A stretch of DNA of 64,000 nt, taken from an uncultured Bacilli bacterium (lineage in GTDB: Bacteria; Bacillota_I; Bacilli_A; RF39; UBA660). Position 1 is the first letter of the stretch. Each line of letters opens with the position of its first letter. The stretch spans positions 248,001 to 312,000 of the forward strand of contig CAKOKX010000001.1 of the NCBI GenBank assembly GCA_934096035.1. Reading direction: 5' to 3'. Of this stretch, positions 15,607 through 25,900 are shown piece after piece. The notes below the pieces were generated by a model, which did no database searches, had not been told where the DNA came from, and saw only the letters and a program-made list of their open reading frames with translations. The position numbers and the translations under genes were made by a program.

Positions 15607-16074
15607 ATGCGTAAAAGACGTGCAGTTAAAAGAGATGTATTACCAGATCCTATATATAATTCAAAAGTAGTTACTAAATTAGTAAATCAAATTATGTTAG
15701 ATGGTAAAAAAGGTACAGCTCAAAAGATATTATATGAAGCATTTGATATAGTTGCTGAAAAAACTGGAAAACCGGCTTTAGAAGTTTACAATGCGGCATT
15801 AGAAAATATCAAACCAGCTCTAGAAGTTAAATCTCGTAGAGTTGGGGGCTCAAATTATCAAGTTCCAATGGAAGTAAATGATGAAAGAGCTCAAACACTA
15901 GCTTTAAGATGGTTAGTTAATTATGCAAAATTAAGAAATGGAAAGGGAATGGCCATTAATCTTGCAAACGAAATCATAGATGCCTCAAATGGTACTGGTG
16001 GAGCTTGCAAAAAACGTGAAGACACTCATAGAATGGCAGAAGCAAATAAAGCATTTGCTCATTATAGATGGTAA
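15607..16074 (+). CDS. rpsG: Ribosomal protein S7
   Basis: A 155-residue S7, the assembly initiator of the 30S head. It shows the usual RKRRAVKRDVLPDPIYNS start and the RRVGGSNYQVPMEV segment. The known role of S7 as translational repressor of str operons may apply. It ends six bases before the EF-G start. Confidence 0.98.
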   Translation: MRKRRAVKRDVLPDPIYNSKVVTKLVNQIMLDGKKGTAQKILYEAFDIVAEKTGKPALEVYNAALENIKPALEVKSRRVGGSNYQVPMEVNDERAQTLALRWLVNYAKLRNGKGMAINLANEIIDASNGTGGACKKREDTHRMAEANKAFAHYRW

Positions 16075-16079
16075 GCACT

Positions 16080-18152
16080 ATGGCTAGAGACGTTTCAATT
16101 GACAAATTAAGAAATATCGGTATCATGGCTCACATCGATGCTGGTAAAACAACTACTACAGAAAGAATTTTATTCTTAACTGGTATTACACACAAAATTG
16201 GAGAAACTCACGAAGGTGAATCTCAAATGGACTGGATGGAACAAGAAAAGGAAAGAGGTATTACAATTACTTCTGCCGCTACAACTTGTCACTGGAAAGG
16301 ATATAGATTAAACATTATCGATACCCCAGGTCACGTAGACTTTACTATCGAAGTTCAAAGAAGTTTAAGAGTTCTAGATGGTGCTATAGCTCTAATCGAT
16401 GCTCAAGCAGGTGTAGAACCTCAAACTGAAACTGTTTGGAGACAAGCAAATGAATACAAAGTACCAAGAATGATTTGTGCTAACAAAATGGAAAAGATGG
16501 GTGCTGACTTCTACTATTCATTAGATACAATTAAAAGTAGATTAGGTGCTAACGCTGCTCCTATTATGTTACCAATTGGTGCTGAACAATTTTATGAAGG
16601 TTACATCGATTTAGTTACTAAAAAAGCATACAAATATGATGGAACTGAAAAACAAGAAGTATCTGAAATGGAAATTCCAGCAGATATGTTACAAAAGACT
16701 GAAGAATATAGAACTAAATTAATTGAAGCAGTAGCTGATTTTGATGAAGACTTAATGATGAAATACCTAGATGGTGGAGAAATAACTGTTGATGAATTAA
16801 AGGCAGCTATCAGAAAAGCAACATTATCTGTAGGATTCTTCCCAGTTTTATGTGCTGATGCTCTAGGAGACAAAGGAACACGTGCTTTACTTGATGCTGT
16901 TATCGATTATTTACCAGCACCAACTGATATTGAAGCTATTGAATGTACTGATGCAAAAGGAAACGATGTATTAAGACATCCAAGTGATTCTGAACCATTC
17001 ACAGCACTAGCATTTAAGATTATGACTGACCCATATGTTGGTAGACTTTCATTCTTCCGTGTTTACTCAGGTGTTTTAAAAGCAGGTTCATATGTTTTAA
17101 ACTCTACTAAAGGAGAAAAAGAAAGAATTGGTCGTATTCTACAAATGCATGCAAACCAAAGAAAAGAAATTACAGAAGTATATGCAGGAGAAATTGCTGC
17201 GGCAGTTGGTTTAAAAAATACTACAACTGCAGATACATTATGTGATGAAAAAAATCCATGTATCATGAAAGGTATGGAATTCCCAGCTCCAGTTATTGAT
17301 ATAGCTATCGAACCAAAGAGTAAAAATGACCAAGACAAAATGGCTATTGCTATTCAAAAACTAGTTGAAGAAGATCCAACTTTAAGAGTTAAAACTGATA
17401 CAGAAACTGGTCAAACAGTTCTATCAGGAATGGGTGAATTACACTTAGACATTATTGTTGACCGTATGCGTCGTGAATTTAATGTCGAATGTAATAAAGG
17501 TAAACCACAAGTTGCTTACCGTGAAACACTTACTCAAGCTGCTGAATGTGAAGGTAAATATATCAAACAATCAGGTGGACGTGGACAATACGGACATGTT
17601 TGGGTTAAGTTCGAACCAAATCCTGAAAAAGGATATGAATTCGTTGATGCTATCGTTGGTGGTGTAGTTCCTCGTGAATATATACCAGTAACAGATAAAG
17701 GATTACAAGAAGCTATGGCTGGTGGTATCCTTGCTGGTTATCCAATGGTAGATGTTAAAGCAACATTATTTGATGGATCATACCATGATGTAGACTCATC
17801 AGAAATGGCCTTCAAAATAGCTGCATCTATGGCTTTAAAAGAAGCTAAAAATAAATGTAAACCTGTACTTTTAGAACCAATTATGAAAGTTGAAGTAGTT
17901 GTTCCAGAAGAATATATGGGTAATGTTATGGGAGATTTAACTAGTAGACGTGGTAAACCACTTGGAAATGAATCTCGTGGAAATGCTTTATCAATTAACG
18001 CAATGGTTCCACTTGCTGAAATGTTTGGTTATGCTACAAGCTTACGTTCAAACTCTCAAGGACGTGGTAACTTCACAATGACTTTAGACCATTATGAAGA
18101 AGTTCCAAAAAATATTGCTGAAGAAATTATAAAGAAAAACAGCATAAATTAA
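16080..18152 (+). CDS. fusA: Elongation factor G
   Basis: A 690-residue translocase GTPase. G1 is AHIDAGKT (17-24), G3 is DTPGH (81-85), and domains II-V follow at normal length. The G4 motif reads NKME (135-138) where EF-G normally has NKMD; the aspartate contacts guanine, so the change to glutamate is unusual. The ATG at 16080 is preferred over an upstream in-frame ATG at 16068 because it gives the usual MARDVSIDKLRNIGIMAHID start; it has no strong ribosome site and is probably coupled to rpsG termination six bases upstream. Confidence 0.96.
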   Translation: MARDVSIDKLRNIGIMAHIDAGKTTTTERILFLTGITHKIGETHEGESQMDWMEQEKERGITITSAATTCHWKGYRLNIIDTPGHVDFTIEVQRSLRVLDGAIALIDAQAGVEPQTETVWRQANEYKVPRMICANKMEKMGADFYYSLDTIKSRLGANAAPIMLPIGAEQFYEGYIDLVTKKAYKYDGTEKQEVSEMEIPADMLQKTEEYRTKLIEAVADFDEDLMMKYLDGGEITVDELKAAIRKATLSVGFFPVLCADALGDKGTRALLDAVIDYLPAPTDIEAIECTDAKGNDVLRHPSDSEPFTALAFKIMTDPYVGRLSFFRVYSGVLKAGSYVLNSTKGEKERIGRILQMHANQRKEITEVYAGEIAAAVGLKNTTTADTLCDEKNPCIMKGMEFPAPVIDIAIEPKSKNDQDKMAIAIQKLVEEDPTLRVKTDTETGQTVLSGMGELHLDIIVDRMRREFNVECNKGKPQVAYRETLTQAAECEGKYIKQSGGRGQYGHVWVKFEPNPEKGYEFVDAIVGGVVPREYIPVTDKGLQEAMAGGILAGYPMVDVKATLFDGSYHDVDSSEMAFKIAASMALKEAKNKCKPVLLEPIMKVEVVVPEEYMGNVMGDLTSRRGKPLGNESRGNALSINAMVPLAEMFGYATSLRSNSQGRGNFTMTLDHYEEVPKNIAEEIIKKNSIN

Positions 18153-18162
18153 GAATAATACT

Positions 18163-18191
18163 TGAAAAATCTTCAAGCATTAGATAAAATA
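18163..18191 (+). promoter_or_regulatory. Internal promoter of tuf
   Basis: TTGAAA (18163-18168), 17 bp and TAAAAT (18186-18191) lie between fusA and tuf; the -35 is part of a small palindrome CTTGAA/TTCAAG. It would give extra EF-Tu synthesis. Confidence 0.6.
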
Positions 18192-18225
18192 TAATAGTAA
18201 TATAAGAAAAGGAGGAAATTATTAT

Positions 18226-19392
18226 ATGGCAAGAGAAAAATTCGATCGTTCAAAAGAACACGTTAATATTGGTACTATTGGACACGTTGACCATGGTAAA
18301 ACAACATTAACTGCTGCGATCACAAAATACTTTGGAAAATTTGTTGATTATGCTGATATCGACAAAGCTCCAGAAGAAAGAGAAAGAGGTATAACTATCA
18401 ACACTGCGCATGTTGAATACGAAACTGAAAAACGTCACTATGCACACGTTGACTGTCCAGGACATGCTGACTATGTTAAAAACATGATCACTGGTGCTGC
18501 ACAAATGGATGGAGCTATACTAGTTGTATCTGCTGCAGATGGTCCTATGCCACAAACTAGAGAACACATTTTGTTATCTCGTCAAGTTGGTGTGCCTAAG
18601 ATCGTGGTTTACATGAATAAATGTGACCAAGTTGATGATCCAGAATTACTAGACTTAGTAGAAATGGAAATCAGAGAATTATTAGGAGAATATGGATTTG
18701 ATTCTGAATGTCCTATTATCCGTGGTAGTGCTTTAAAAGCTCTAGAAGGTGATGAAGCTGCTGCTCAAAGTATCCGTGACTTAATGGCTGCTGTTGATTC
18801 TTATATCGATGCTCCAGTTCGTGATACTGATAAACCATTCTTAATGAGTATTGAAGACGTTTTCACAATTTCAGGACGTGGAACAGTTGTTACTGGACGT
18901 GTTGAACGTGGACAATTAAAACTTAACGACGAAGTTGAAATCGTTGGTCTAAGACCTACAACTAAAACAGTTGTTACTGGTATTGAAATGTTTAGAAAAT
19001 CTCTAGATTTTGCTCAAGCTGGTGACAATGCTGGATGCTTACTTCGTGGTGTTGCTCGTGATGGCGTTGAACGTGGACAAGTTTTAGCTAAACCAGGAAG
19101 CGTTACACCTCATACAAAATTTAAAGCAAGCGTATACGTTCTATCTAAAGAAGAAGGAGGACGTCATACACCATTCTTCTCAAATTACCGTCCACAATTC
19201 TATTTCAGAACTACTGACGTAACAGGTGTTATTGAATTACCTGAAGGAGTAGAAATGGTAATGCCTGGAGATAATGTTGACATGACTGTTGAATTAATTG
19301 CTCCAGTTGCTCTAGAAAACGGAACTAAATTCTCTATCCGTGAAGGTGGAAGAACTGTTGGTGCCGGAGTTGTATCTGAAATTCTTAAATAA
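18226..19392 (+). CDS. tuf: Elongation factor Tu
   Basis: A 388-residue EF-Tu that brings aminoacyl-tRNA to the ribosome. GTPase motifs GHVDHGKTT, RGITINTAHVEY, DCPGH, NKCD and GSALKA are all intact, and domains 2 and 3 are complete. AAAGGAGG precedes the ATG, and a strong terminator follows. Codon use is biased toward A/T-ending codons with GGA and CGT, as in a highly expressed gene. Confidence 0.98.
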   Translation: MAREKFDRSKEHVNIGTIGHVDHGKTTLTAAITKYFGKFVDYADIDKAPEERERGITINTAHVEYETEKRHYAHVDCPGHADYVKNMITGAAQMDGAILVVSAADGPMPQTREHILLSRQVGVPKIVVYMNKCDQVDDPELLDLVEMEIRELLGEYGFDSECPIIRGSALKALEGDEAAAQSIRDLMAAVDSYIDAPVRDTDKPFLMSIEDVFTISGRGTVVTGRVERGQLKLNDEVEIVGLRPTTKTVVTGIEMFRKSLDFAQAGDNAGCLLRGVARDGVERGQVLAKPGSVTPHTKFKASVYVLSKEEGGRHTPFFSNYRPQFYFRTTDVTGVIELPEGVEMVMPGDNVDMTVELIAPVALENGTKFSIREGGRTVGAGVVSEILK

Positions 19393-19408
19393 TTGACGAT
19401 ATAAAATT

Positions 19409-19443
19409 AAAAATCTTAGGACTTTTCGTCTTAAGATTTTTTT
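19409..19443 (+). terminator. Rho-independent terminator of the str operon
   Basis: AAAATCTTA-GGAC and GTC-TTAAGATTTT form a long stem with a T run, 17 bp after tuf. Confidence 0.85.
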
Positions 19444-19476
19444 GATGATTTTAAATTAAAAAAATGATTTGTGAAT

Positions 19477-19644
19477 ATGGTGGAAGTGAAAAAAAGAAAA
19501 AATGAAAAAACAAAATATGAACACATTGAAAAAGCAATAACACACAATACACTATTTACAGAAAAATACAATAATTACTTTGTAAATGGATTATTATCAG
19601 GAAACCGAAGAAGCAAAATAATAAAGTATAAAAACAGCAATTAA
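19477..19644 (+). CDS. Possible small basic protein (55 aa)
   Basis: A 55-codon frame starts at an ATG without a clear ribosome site and encodes a Lys/Asn-rich peptide with the centre THNTLFTEKYNNYFVNGLLS followed by GNRRSKIIK. The middle looks like a real folded segment, not random AT-rich translation. The stop codon lies in the loop of a terminator. No family is recognised and it may be a remnant of a longer gene. Confidence 0.35.
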   Translation: MVEVKKRKNEKTKYEHIEKAITHNTLFTEKYNNYFVNGLLSGNRRSKIIKYKNSN

Positions 19645-19662
19645 TAATAACTGCTGTTTTTA
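19632..19662. terminator. Bidirectional terminator
   Basis: AAAACAGCA and TGCTGTTTT pair around a 12-base loop with T runs on both strands, between a small plus-strand frame and the convergent FemAB gene. Confidence 0.75.
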
Positions 19663-20883
19663 CTATTTATTAAATTCTTTAGCTAAAGCTCCATTTTTAA
19701 GTAATTTATCATATAACTTTTCATCTATAACCAAATCAAATTCTCCGATATATTCATACACATCTGGATTAAATCCCATTTTAAATCTATTTAACCCATA
19801 ATAATGATTTTCCTTAGATAAATCTGCAGTTATACCATTTAAATCTAAATATTTAAAATCTTGTTGATAATATTTTATTAAGGCGTAATACAAGAAGTAA
19901 TTTGGACTAAATCTAGCCATAACTTTATTAAATCCACTTATTTGTATGATTACTCTATTTTGATGTTTAATTACCAAAGCTCCAGCAACATATGTTTCTA
20001 ATCCCGTATTTAAATTTTTAGAAGCTTCTGCTATATCATTTTTATAAGATAAAAGTGCTTTATCAGAATTCATTTTAGCATTTATAATATTGGTATTACT
20101 ATTAGTTATTAATTTGTTGTTAAGTTCTGAATTTCTTCTTAATTCAATATTATAAGCATTCTGAGCATTTATTAAAAAGTTTTTATAGTCAACTTTTACT
20201 ATCATTAAATCAACATCAGCAGTTTTACTAAAAACATTATAAAAATCATTATAATAATATTCATCTCTATTAATTTTGTTTTTTATAAATTTATAAAATA
20301 TATTTAACTTATCCGGAGTGGCCTTTTCTAAAACTAATCCTTTTCTTAATCCTTTTTTTACTTTATTTCTAGTATTTTTAGATAGATTATCATAATCATA
20401 ACCATCTAGTTTTATAATAGCATTAACTCGAGGAAGTAAAGATTCAAAATTCATATTGCTTTTAAGTTTTTTATAACCAAATTTAGTTAATGAATCAATA
20501 ACCTTATAATTTTCATTATATTCAAAATTCATAGTGTTTTTGTTTAATTTTGCAATAGCAATTTCCGGATTTATCTTTATAAAAGCAAAATTTCTCTTTT
20601 TATAATAATCTATTATTTTTTTTGTAAAGTCTTCAAGTAAATATTCATTTGAATAATTTATTAAAAAACCACGCGGAGAATAACCAAAATAAACATTACC
20701 TATTTTTTTGTAAAGAATTAAGGCAGCTGCTACAACTTCATCAGCTCCATAAGAGATAAATTCATATTCATAACCTTCTTCAGCTTTAAGTAAAGCATAA
20801 TTAATAGATTCATGAAAATTTCCAATAAAATGTGTATTAGCAAAATTTTCAAATTCATCAATAGACATTTCTCTTATAAACAT
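19663..20883 (-). CDS. FemAB/FemX-like peptidoglycan bridge aminoacyltransferase
   Basis: A 406-residue protein of the FemXAB fold (two GNAT-like domains with a possible coiled insert near 245-280). FemABX enzymes take amino acids from aminoacyl-tRNA and add them to lipid II to build the peptide cross-bridge. Supporting segments are YFGYSPRGFLINY near 70 and the C-terminal YYALIKYYQQDFKYLDLNG with NRFKMGFNPDVYEYIGEFDLV, a typical family ending. It indicates that this organism makes branched peptidoglycan. ATG follows AGGAGG; the gene is monocistronic. Confidence 0.85.
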   Translation of the reverse strand: MFIREMSIDEFENFANTHFIGNFHESINYALLKAEEGYEYEFISYGADEVVAAALILYKKIGNVYFGYSPRGFLINYSNEYLLEDFTKKIIDYYKKRNFAFIKINPEIAIAKLNKNTMNFEYNENYKVIDSLTKFGYKKLKSNMNFESLLPRVNAIIKLDGYDYDNLSKNTRNKVKKGLRKGLVLEKATPDKLNIFYKFIKNKINRDEYYYNDFYNVFSKTADVDLMIVKVDYKNFLINAQNAYNIELRRNSELNNKLITNSNTNIINAKMNSDKALLSYKNDIAEASKNLNTGLETYVAGALVIKHQNRVIIQISGFNKVMARFSPNYFLYYALIKYYQQDFKYLDLNGITADLSKENHYYGLNRFKMGFNPDVYEYIGEFDLVIDEKLYDKLLKNGALAKEFNK

Positions 20884-20952
20884 ATAATTACCTCCTTCAT
20901 ATAAAGTAAGACAACATTATACCATAAAATGCTGTTAAAATCCACAAAAATG

Positions 20953-20981
20953 TTGCTTAAAATTAATTTGTTGTGTATAAT
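20953..20981 (+). promoter_or_regulatory. Promoter of the DUF308 gene
   Basis: TTGCTT (20953-20958), 17 bp and TATAAT (20976-20981) lie directly ahead of the gene at 20999. Confidence 0.7.
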
Positions 20982-20998
20982 ATAACTAGGTGATAAAA

Positions 20999-21577
20999 AT
21001 GGCAAGTAGTTTTAAAAACAGTATTGAAAACATGTATAAAAGAATGATAATTTATTCTATTTTAACATCAATACTAACCGTAGCAGCAGGAGTTGTACTT
21101 TTACTAGTACCTGAACTTACAAATAAAGTGGTAGGTATAATTGCTGGAGTTATATTCTTAATCGAAGGCATTAATTCTATTTATAAGTATTTTCATCGTG
21201 AAGGAGCAAAACTTTATAATTTGAGCCTAGTATTCGGAGTACTTTATTCAATACTAGGAGTAGTAATTATAATTTATCCATTTACAGTAGTGGAATTTGT
21301 AACTGTATGTCTTGGCCTTTATATGATTATTAATGGAGCAAGTAAAGTAAATTATGCATTATGGTTAAAAAGAGGAAATGAAGATTCTTGGTTAATCACA
21401 TTAGCAACAGGAATTTTAGTTGCAATCGTAGGTGTTCTTGTAATATTTAATCCATTTGCAAGTTTAACCCTAACTAAATTAGCTGGAGCATTCCTAATTA
21501 TAACTGGTATTTTAGATTTTATGGATACAATTTTATTTAAAAATAGAAGTAAAGAAATAATGGAAATATTTTGGTAA
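20999..21577 (+). CDS. HdeD/DUF308 family membrane protein
   Basis: A 192-residue protein of six membrane helices with an internal repeat, the DUF308 (HdeD-like) pattern: each half has a Gly-rich helix such as VVGIIAGVIFLIEGINSIYK and LAGAFLIITGILDFMD. HdeD of E. coli is linked to acid resistance, but the biochemical role is unknown. ATG 20999 is chosen over an in-frame GTG at 20990 because AGGTGAT then serves as ribosome site. Confidence 0.75.
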   Translation: MASSFKNSIENMYKRMIIYSILTSILTVAAGVVLLLVPELTNKVVGIIAGVIFLIEGINSIYKYFHREGAKLYNLSLVFGVLYSILGVVIIIYPFTVVEFVTVCLGLYMIINGASKVNYALWLKRGNEDSWLITLATGILVAIVGVLVIFNPFASLTLTKLAGAFLIITGILDFMDTILFKNRSKEIMEIFW

Positions 21578-21588
21578 AAAAAAGTAAA

Positions 21589-21624
21589 CTTTAAAGTAAA
21601 ACTAGCATGTTTTACTTTTTAATT
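21589..21624 (+). terminator. Rho-independent terminator
   Basis: AAAGTAAAAC and GTTTTACTTT form a stem around TAGCAT, followed by TT, between the DUF308 gene and enolase. Confidence 0.7.
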
Positions 21625-21667
21625 TGTTAAAATTTTGCTATACTAAAAATAGGAAGAAGGGGATAAA

Positions 21668-22900
21668 ATGTTAATTAAAGACATTCATGCTAGAGAAATA
21701 CTAGATAGCAGAGGAAATCCAACTATTGAAGTTGATATGACACTAGATAATGGAATAAGTGCTACAGCATCAGTTCCAAGTGGAGCATCAACCGGTTCCA
21801 GAGAAGCCCTAGAACTACGAGATAAAGATCCAAATAGATACGAAGGAAAAGGTGTATTAAGTGCAGTTGATAATGTAAATAATATAATAAAACCAGCACT
21901 ATTAGGTAAAAAGGCTGATCAATTAAGCGTGGATAACTTTTTAATAGAATTAGATGGAACTGAAAATAAAAGTAAACTTGGAGCTAATGCCATTTTAGGA
22001 GTATCACTTGCTTGTTTAAAATGCTTAGCTAAGTCTAATAATAAAGAATTATATGAATATGTATCAAATAAAAGTGTATCAATGCCTATTCCGATGATTA
22101 ATATCATAAATGGTGGGGCTCATGCCGTAAATAATATTGATATTCAAGAATTTATGATAATGCCCGTTATGAAAAGTATTAAAGAAAGAGTAAGAGCGGC
22201 ATCTGAAATATTTCATGCATTAAAAAAACTATTAAGTGTTAATGGTTTTGCAGTAGGGGTCGGAGATGAAGGGGGATTTGCCCCAAATCTAAATAGTAAC
22301 TCTATGGCACTAGACTTTATCGTGGAAGCAATAAAGAAAGCTGGCTATAAACCTGGTGAAGATGTTTTTATAGCATTAGATGTTGCAGCTAGTGAACTTT
22401 ATAATAAAGAAACTAACACATATAAACTAGATGGAAGAAATTTAACTAGTGATGAATTAATGAACTACTATGTAAAATTAATAAATACATATCCAATTTT
22501 AAGTATTGAAGACCCATTCTTTGAAGATGATTTTGAAACACTAGCAAAATTTACAGCATTAGTTGGAAATCGTATTATGATTGTAGGTGATGACTATTTC
22601 GTAACTAATGAAAAATATTTAGAAAAAGGAATAAATATGCATGCTGGTAATGCTATTTTACTTAAGGCTAACCAAATAGGTACAGTAAGTGAAATGATTA
22701 AAACAATAATGCTTGCTAAGAAAAATAATTATAAAACAATTATATCTCACAGAAGTGGTGAAACGGAAGATACATTTATAGCAGATTTAGCAGTTGGACT
22801 TGCCATTCCATTTATTAAAACAGGTTCAATGTGTCGTGGAGAACGAATTGCCAAATATAACAGACTAATGAGAATTGAAGAAAAATTAAAAAGAGACTAG
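21668..22900 (+). CDS. eno: Enolase
   Basis: A 410-residue glycolytic enolase (2-phosphoglycerate to phosphoenolpyruvate). REILDSRGNPTIEV and PSGASTGSREALELRD open the chain; SIEDPFFEDDF and GDDYFVTN supply metal ligands; ILLKANQIGT carries the catalytic lysine and SHRSGETEDTFIADLAVG is the signature. It is about 20 residues shorter than the usual 430, and the region GSMCRGERIAKYN has CRG where most bacterial enolases have a Ser-Glu-Arg-preceding CRS. A GAAGAAGGGG site precedes the ATG. Confidence 0.95.
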   Translation: MLIKDIHAREILDSRGNPTIEVDMTLDNGISATASVPSGASTGSREALELRDKDPNRYEGKGVLSAVDNVNNIIKPALLGKKADQLSVDNFLIELDGTENKSKLGANAILGVSLACLKCLAKSNNKELYEYVSNKSVSMPIPMINIINGGAHAVNNIDIQEFMIMPVMKSIKERVRAASEIFHALKKLLSVNGFAVGVGDEGGFAPNLNSNSMALDFIVEAIKKAGYKPGEDVFIALDVAASELYNKETNTYKLDGRNLTSDELMNYYVKLINTYPILSIEDPFFEDDFETLAKFTALVGNRIMIVGDDYFVTNEKYLEKGINMHAGNAILLKANQIGTVSEMIKTIMLAKKNNYKTIISHRSGETEDTFIADLAVGLAIPFIKTGSMCRGERIAKYNRLMRIEEKLKRD

Positions 22901-22917
22901 TTATTTAGTCTTTTTTA
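22889..22917 (+). terminator. Rho-independent terminator of eno
   Basis: AAAGAGACTA and TAGTCTTTT pair around GTTATT with a T run; the stop codon of eno lies in the hairpin. Confidence 0.8.
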
Positions 22918-22941
22918 TTTTATAATAATAATGGTGATAAT

Positions 22942-25900
22942 ATGAAAAAAATCGTAGATGGCAATAATGCTTGTAGTAAGATTGCATATTACTTCAGTGA
23001 AGTATGCAGTATTTATCCAATAACACCATCAAGTCCGATGGCCTCAAATATTGATGCTTTAACAAGCACTAATTTGCTTAATATATTTAATGATAAACCA
23101 AGAGTTTTGGAAATGGAATCAGAAGCAGGAGCAGCAGGAGCCTTACATGGAGCACTTTTATCAGGCTCTTTAGCATCAACATTTACAGCTAGTCAAGGGC
23201 TTTTATTGATGATACCTAATATGTATAAAATAGCGGGAGAAATGTTACCAGCTGTAATTCATGTTGCAGCCAGAAGTCTTGCAACTCATGCCTTATCCAT
23301 ATTCGGAGATCATCAGGATGTTTACGCAACCCGTGCTACAGGATTTTGTATTCTTGCATCTTCTAGTGTATTTGATGCTCAAAATCTAGCTGCTGTAGCT
23401 CATTTATCTGCCATAAAAGGAAGCCTTCCATTTGTGCATTTTTTTGATGGTTTTAGAACTAGTCATGAGTTAAATACTATTGAAGAATTACCTGAAGATA
23501 AACTTTTATCACTAGTTGACTATGACGCAATTAATAAATATAAAGATAGATGTTTAAATGTTGGTAAAAAGTATCAATATGGAATGGCTCAAAATGAGGA
23601 TATTTATTTTCAATGCATGGAAGCAAGAAATAAATATTATGATGCTATGCCTAATGTTGTAAATGATTATATGGAAAAGATTAATGACATAATGAAAACA
23701 GATTATAAACCATTTAATTATTATGGGGCAAGTGATGCCCAAAATATAATTGTTGCTATGGGGAGTGTAACAGACACTATCAAAGAAGTGGTAAAAAAGT
23801 TAGACAATGTTGGTTTAATTGAAGTTCATTTATATCGTCCATTTAGTAAAGAATATTTCTTAAATGTTTTACCAAAGTCCGTTAAAAATATTGCAGTTTT
23901 AGATAGAACAAAAGAAGCTGGATCAACCGGAGAACCTTTATACCTAGATGTATGTAGTATTTTAAAAAATAAAAATATCAATATATATGGAGGAAGATTT
24001 GGTTTATCAAGTAAAAATACAACACCAGATGAAATTTATAGTGTTTATAAAATGCTTGAAGAAAGTCCAAAGGAAAATTTTACAATAGGTATAAATGATG
24101 ATGTAACAAATTTAAGCCTAAAAGAAGAACATATAGAAATTGAAAATAATAATAAAGAAATAAAAGTCGTAGGTTTTGGCAGTGATGGTATGGTAAGTGC
24201 TAGTAAAGATTTACTAAAGATATTACATGCTAAGAAAGATTTTTATGTTCAAGGATATTTTGAATATGATTCTAAAAAAAGTGGCGGAGTAACAATATCT
24301 CATTTAAGATATGGAAGTGATAAAATAAATGAACCATATTATGTAACTCATCCAGAAATAACTGTAGTTACTAAAGATATTTATTTTAGAATGTTTGATA
24401 TAATAAGAAATTTAAAAGAAAATGGAACATTACTTATTAACACTATTAAAAATGAAGAAGAATTATTAAAATTATTACCTAATAAAGTTAAGAATACAAT
24501 CTTTAAGAAAAATATTAAAGTATATTATATAGATGCTGAAAATATAGCAAGTAAAAATAATTTAAAAGGTAAAATCAGTAAAATAATGGAAGTACTAATT
24601 CTTAACTTATTACATGTTGAAGATGCTACATCTATGCTTGAAGAATCAATTAAAAAGACATTCGCTACAAAAGGTGAAGATATAGTTAATAACAACATTT
24701 TAGCAATGCATGAAGCTTTATCAAATTTAAAAGAACTTAAAGTTACTCATGAATATGATGAAACAATAAGCATTGTCGATGATAGTGTATTAAATATGAT
24801 TAATGAGCGAAGAGGTAATGAAATACCTGTTAGTATGTTAATGGATTATGCTTGTGGTCGTTTTCCTGGAGCAACTACTAACAATGAAAAGAGAAATATT
24901 TCTAACGTAGTTCCAAGATGGATTAAAGAAAACTGTATTGAATGTGGCATGTGTGCCTTAGCCTGTCCACATGCAGTAATCAGAGCTATAGCAAATGAAA
25001 ATGATTCAGATGGTATCCCATTTATAGGAAAAGATGGTTTAAAATATTCTATTAAAATTAGTGAGAAAGATTGTACAGGATGTGGAGTATGTGAAAGTGT
25101 ATGTCCTGGTAAAATGGGTAAAAAAGCCTTAGAGATGGTGGAAAAAACTGATAAAATTGGTATTGATTTTGATAGTATAAAAAGTGTTAATCCACTACCT
25201 AAAACAACAATTAAAGGTGTAGCTTTAGAGCGTCCACTATTTGCATACTCTGGTGCATGTGCAGGATGTGGAGAAACTCCATATATTAAGATGCTAACTC
25301 AAATACTCGGAGAAAAATTAGTAATTGCCAATGCTACGGGTTGCTCAAGCATTTATGGTGGCTCAACCCCATCAACACCATATAGCATTCCATGGGCAAA
25401 TTCTTTATTCGAAGATAATGCAGAATTTGCTTTAGGTATTCATATTTCTTACAAACAAAAAAGAGATAGAATAAAACACATAATGGAAGAAACTATAAAC
25501 TCTGTTGATGAAGATATTAAAGAATTATTCACAAAATGGTTAGAAAATGAAAATGATTTTGCAATAACTAAGGATATTAAAGAAAAATTAGAAGATAAAT
25601 TAATTCCAAAAGAATTAAAAGATTTAATTGATTATGTTCCTGCTAGAACTATTTGGGCAATTGGTGGAGATGGTTGGGCATATGATATTGGTTATGGCGG
25701 TCTAGATCATGTCCTTCACTCAAATGAAAATATTAAAATATTAGTTTTAGATACAGAAGTATATTCGAATACTGGAGGACAAGCAAGTAAATCAACAAAA
25801 CTTGGAGCAGTTGCAGAATTTGCTAACTTTGGTAAACGAACAATCAAAAAAGATTTATTTAAGATAGCATCATGTATCCCAAATTGCTATGTAGCATCAA

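Noticed and set aside
16068..16079. EF-G start at 16068
   Set aside because: It lies inside rpsG and adds MVST before the normal MARDVS start.
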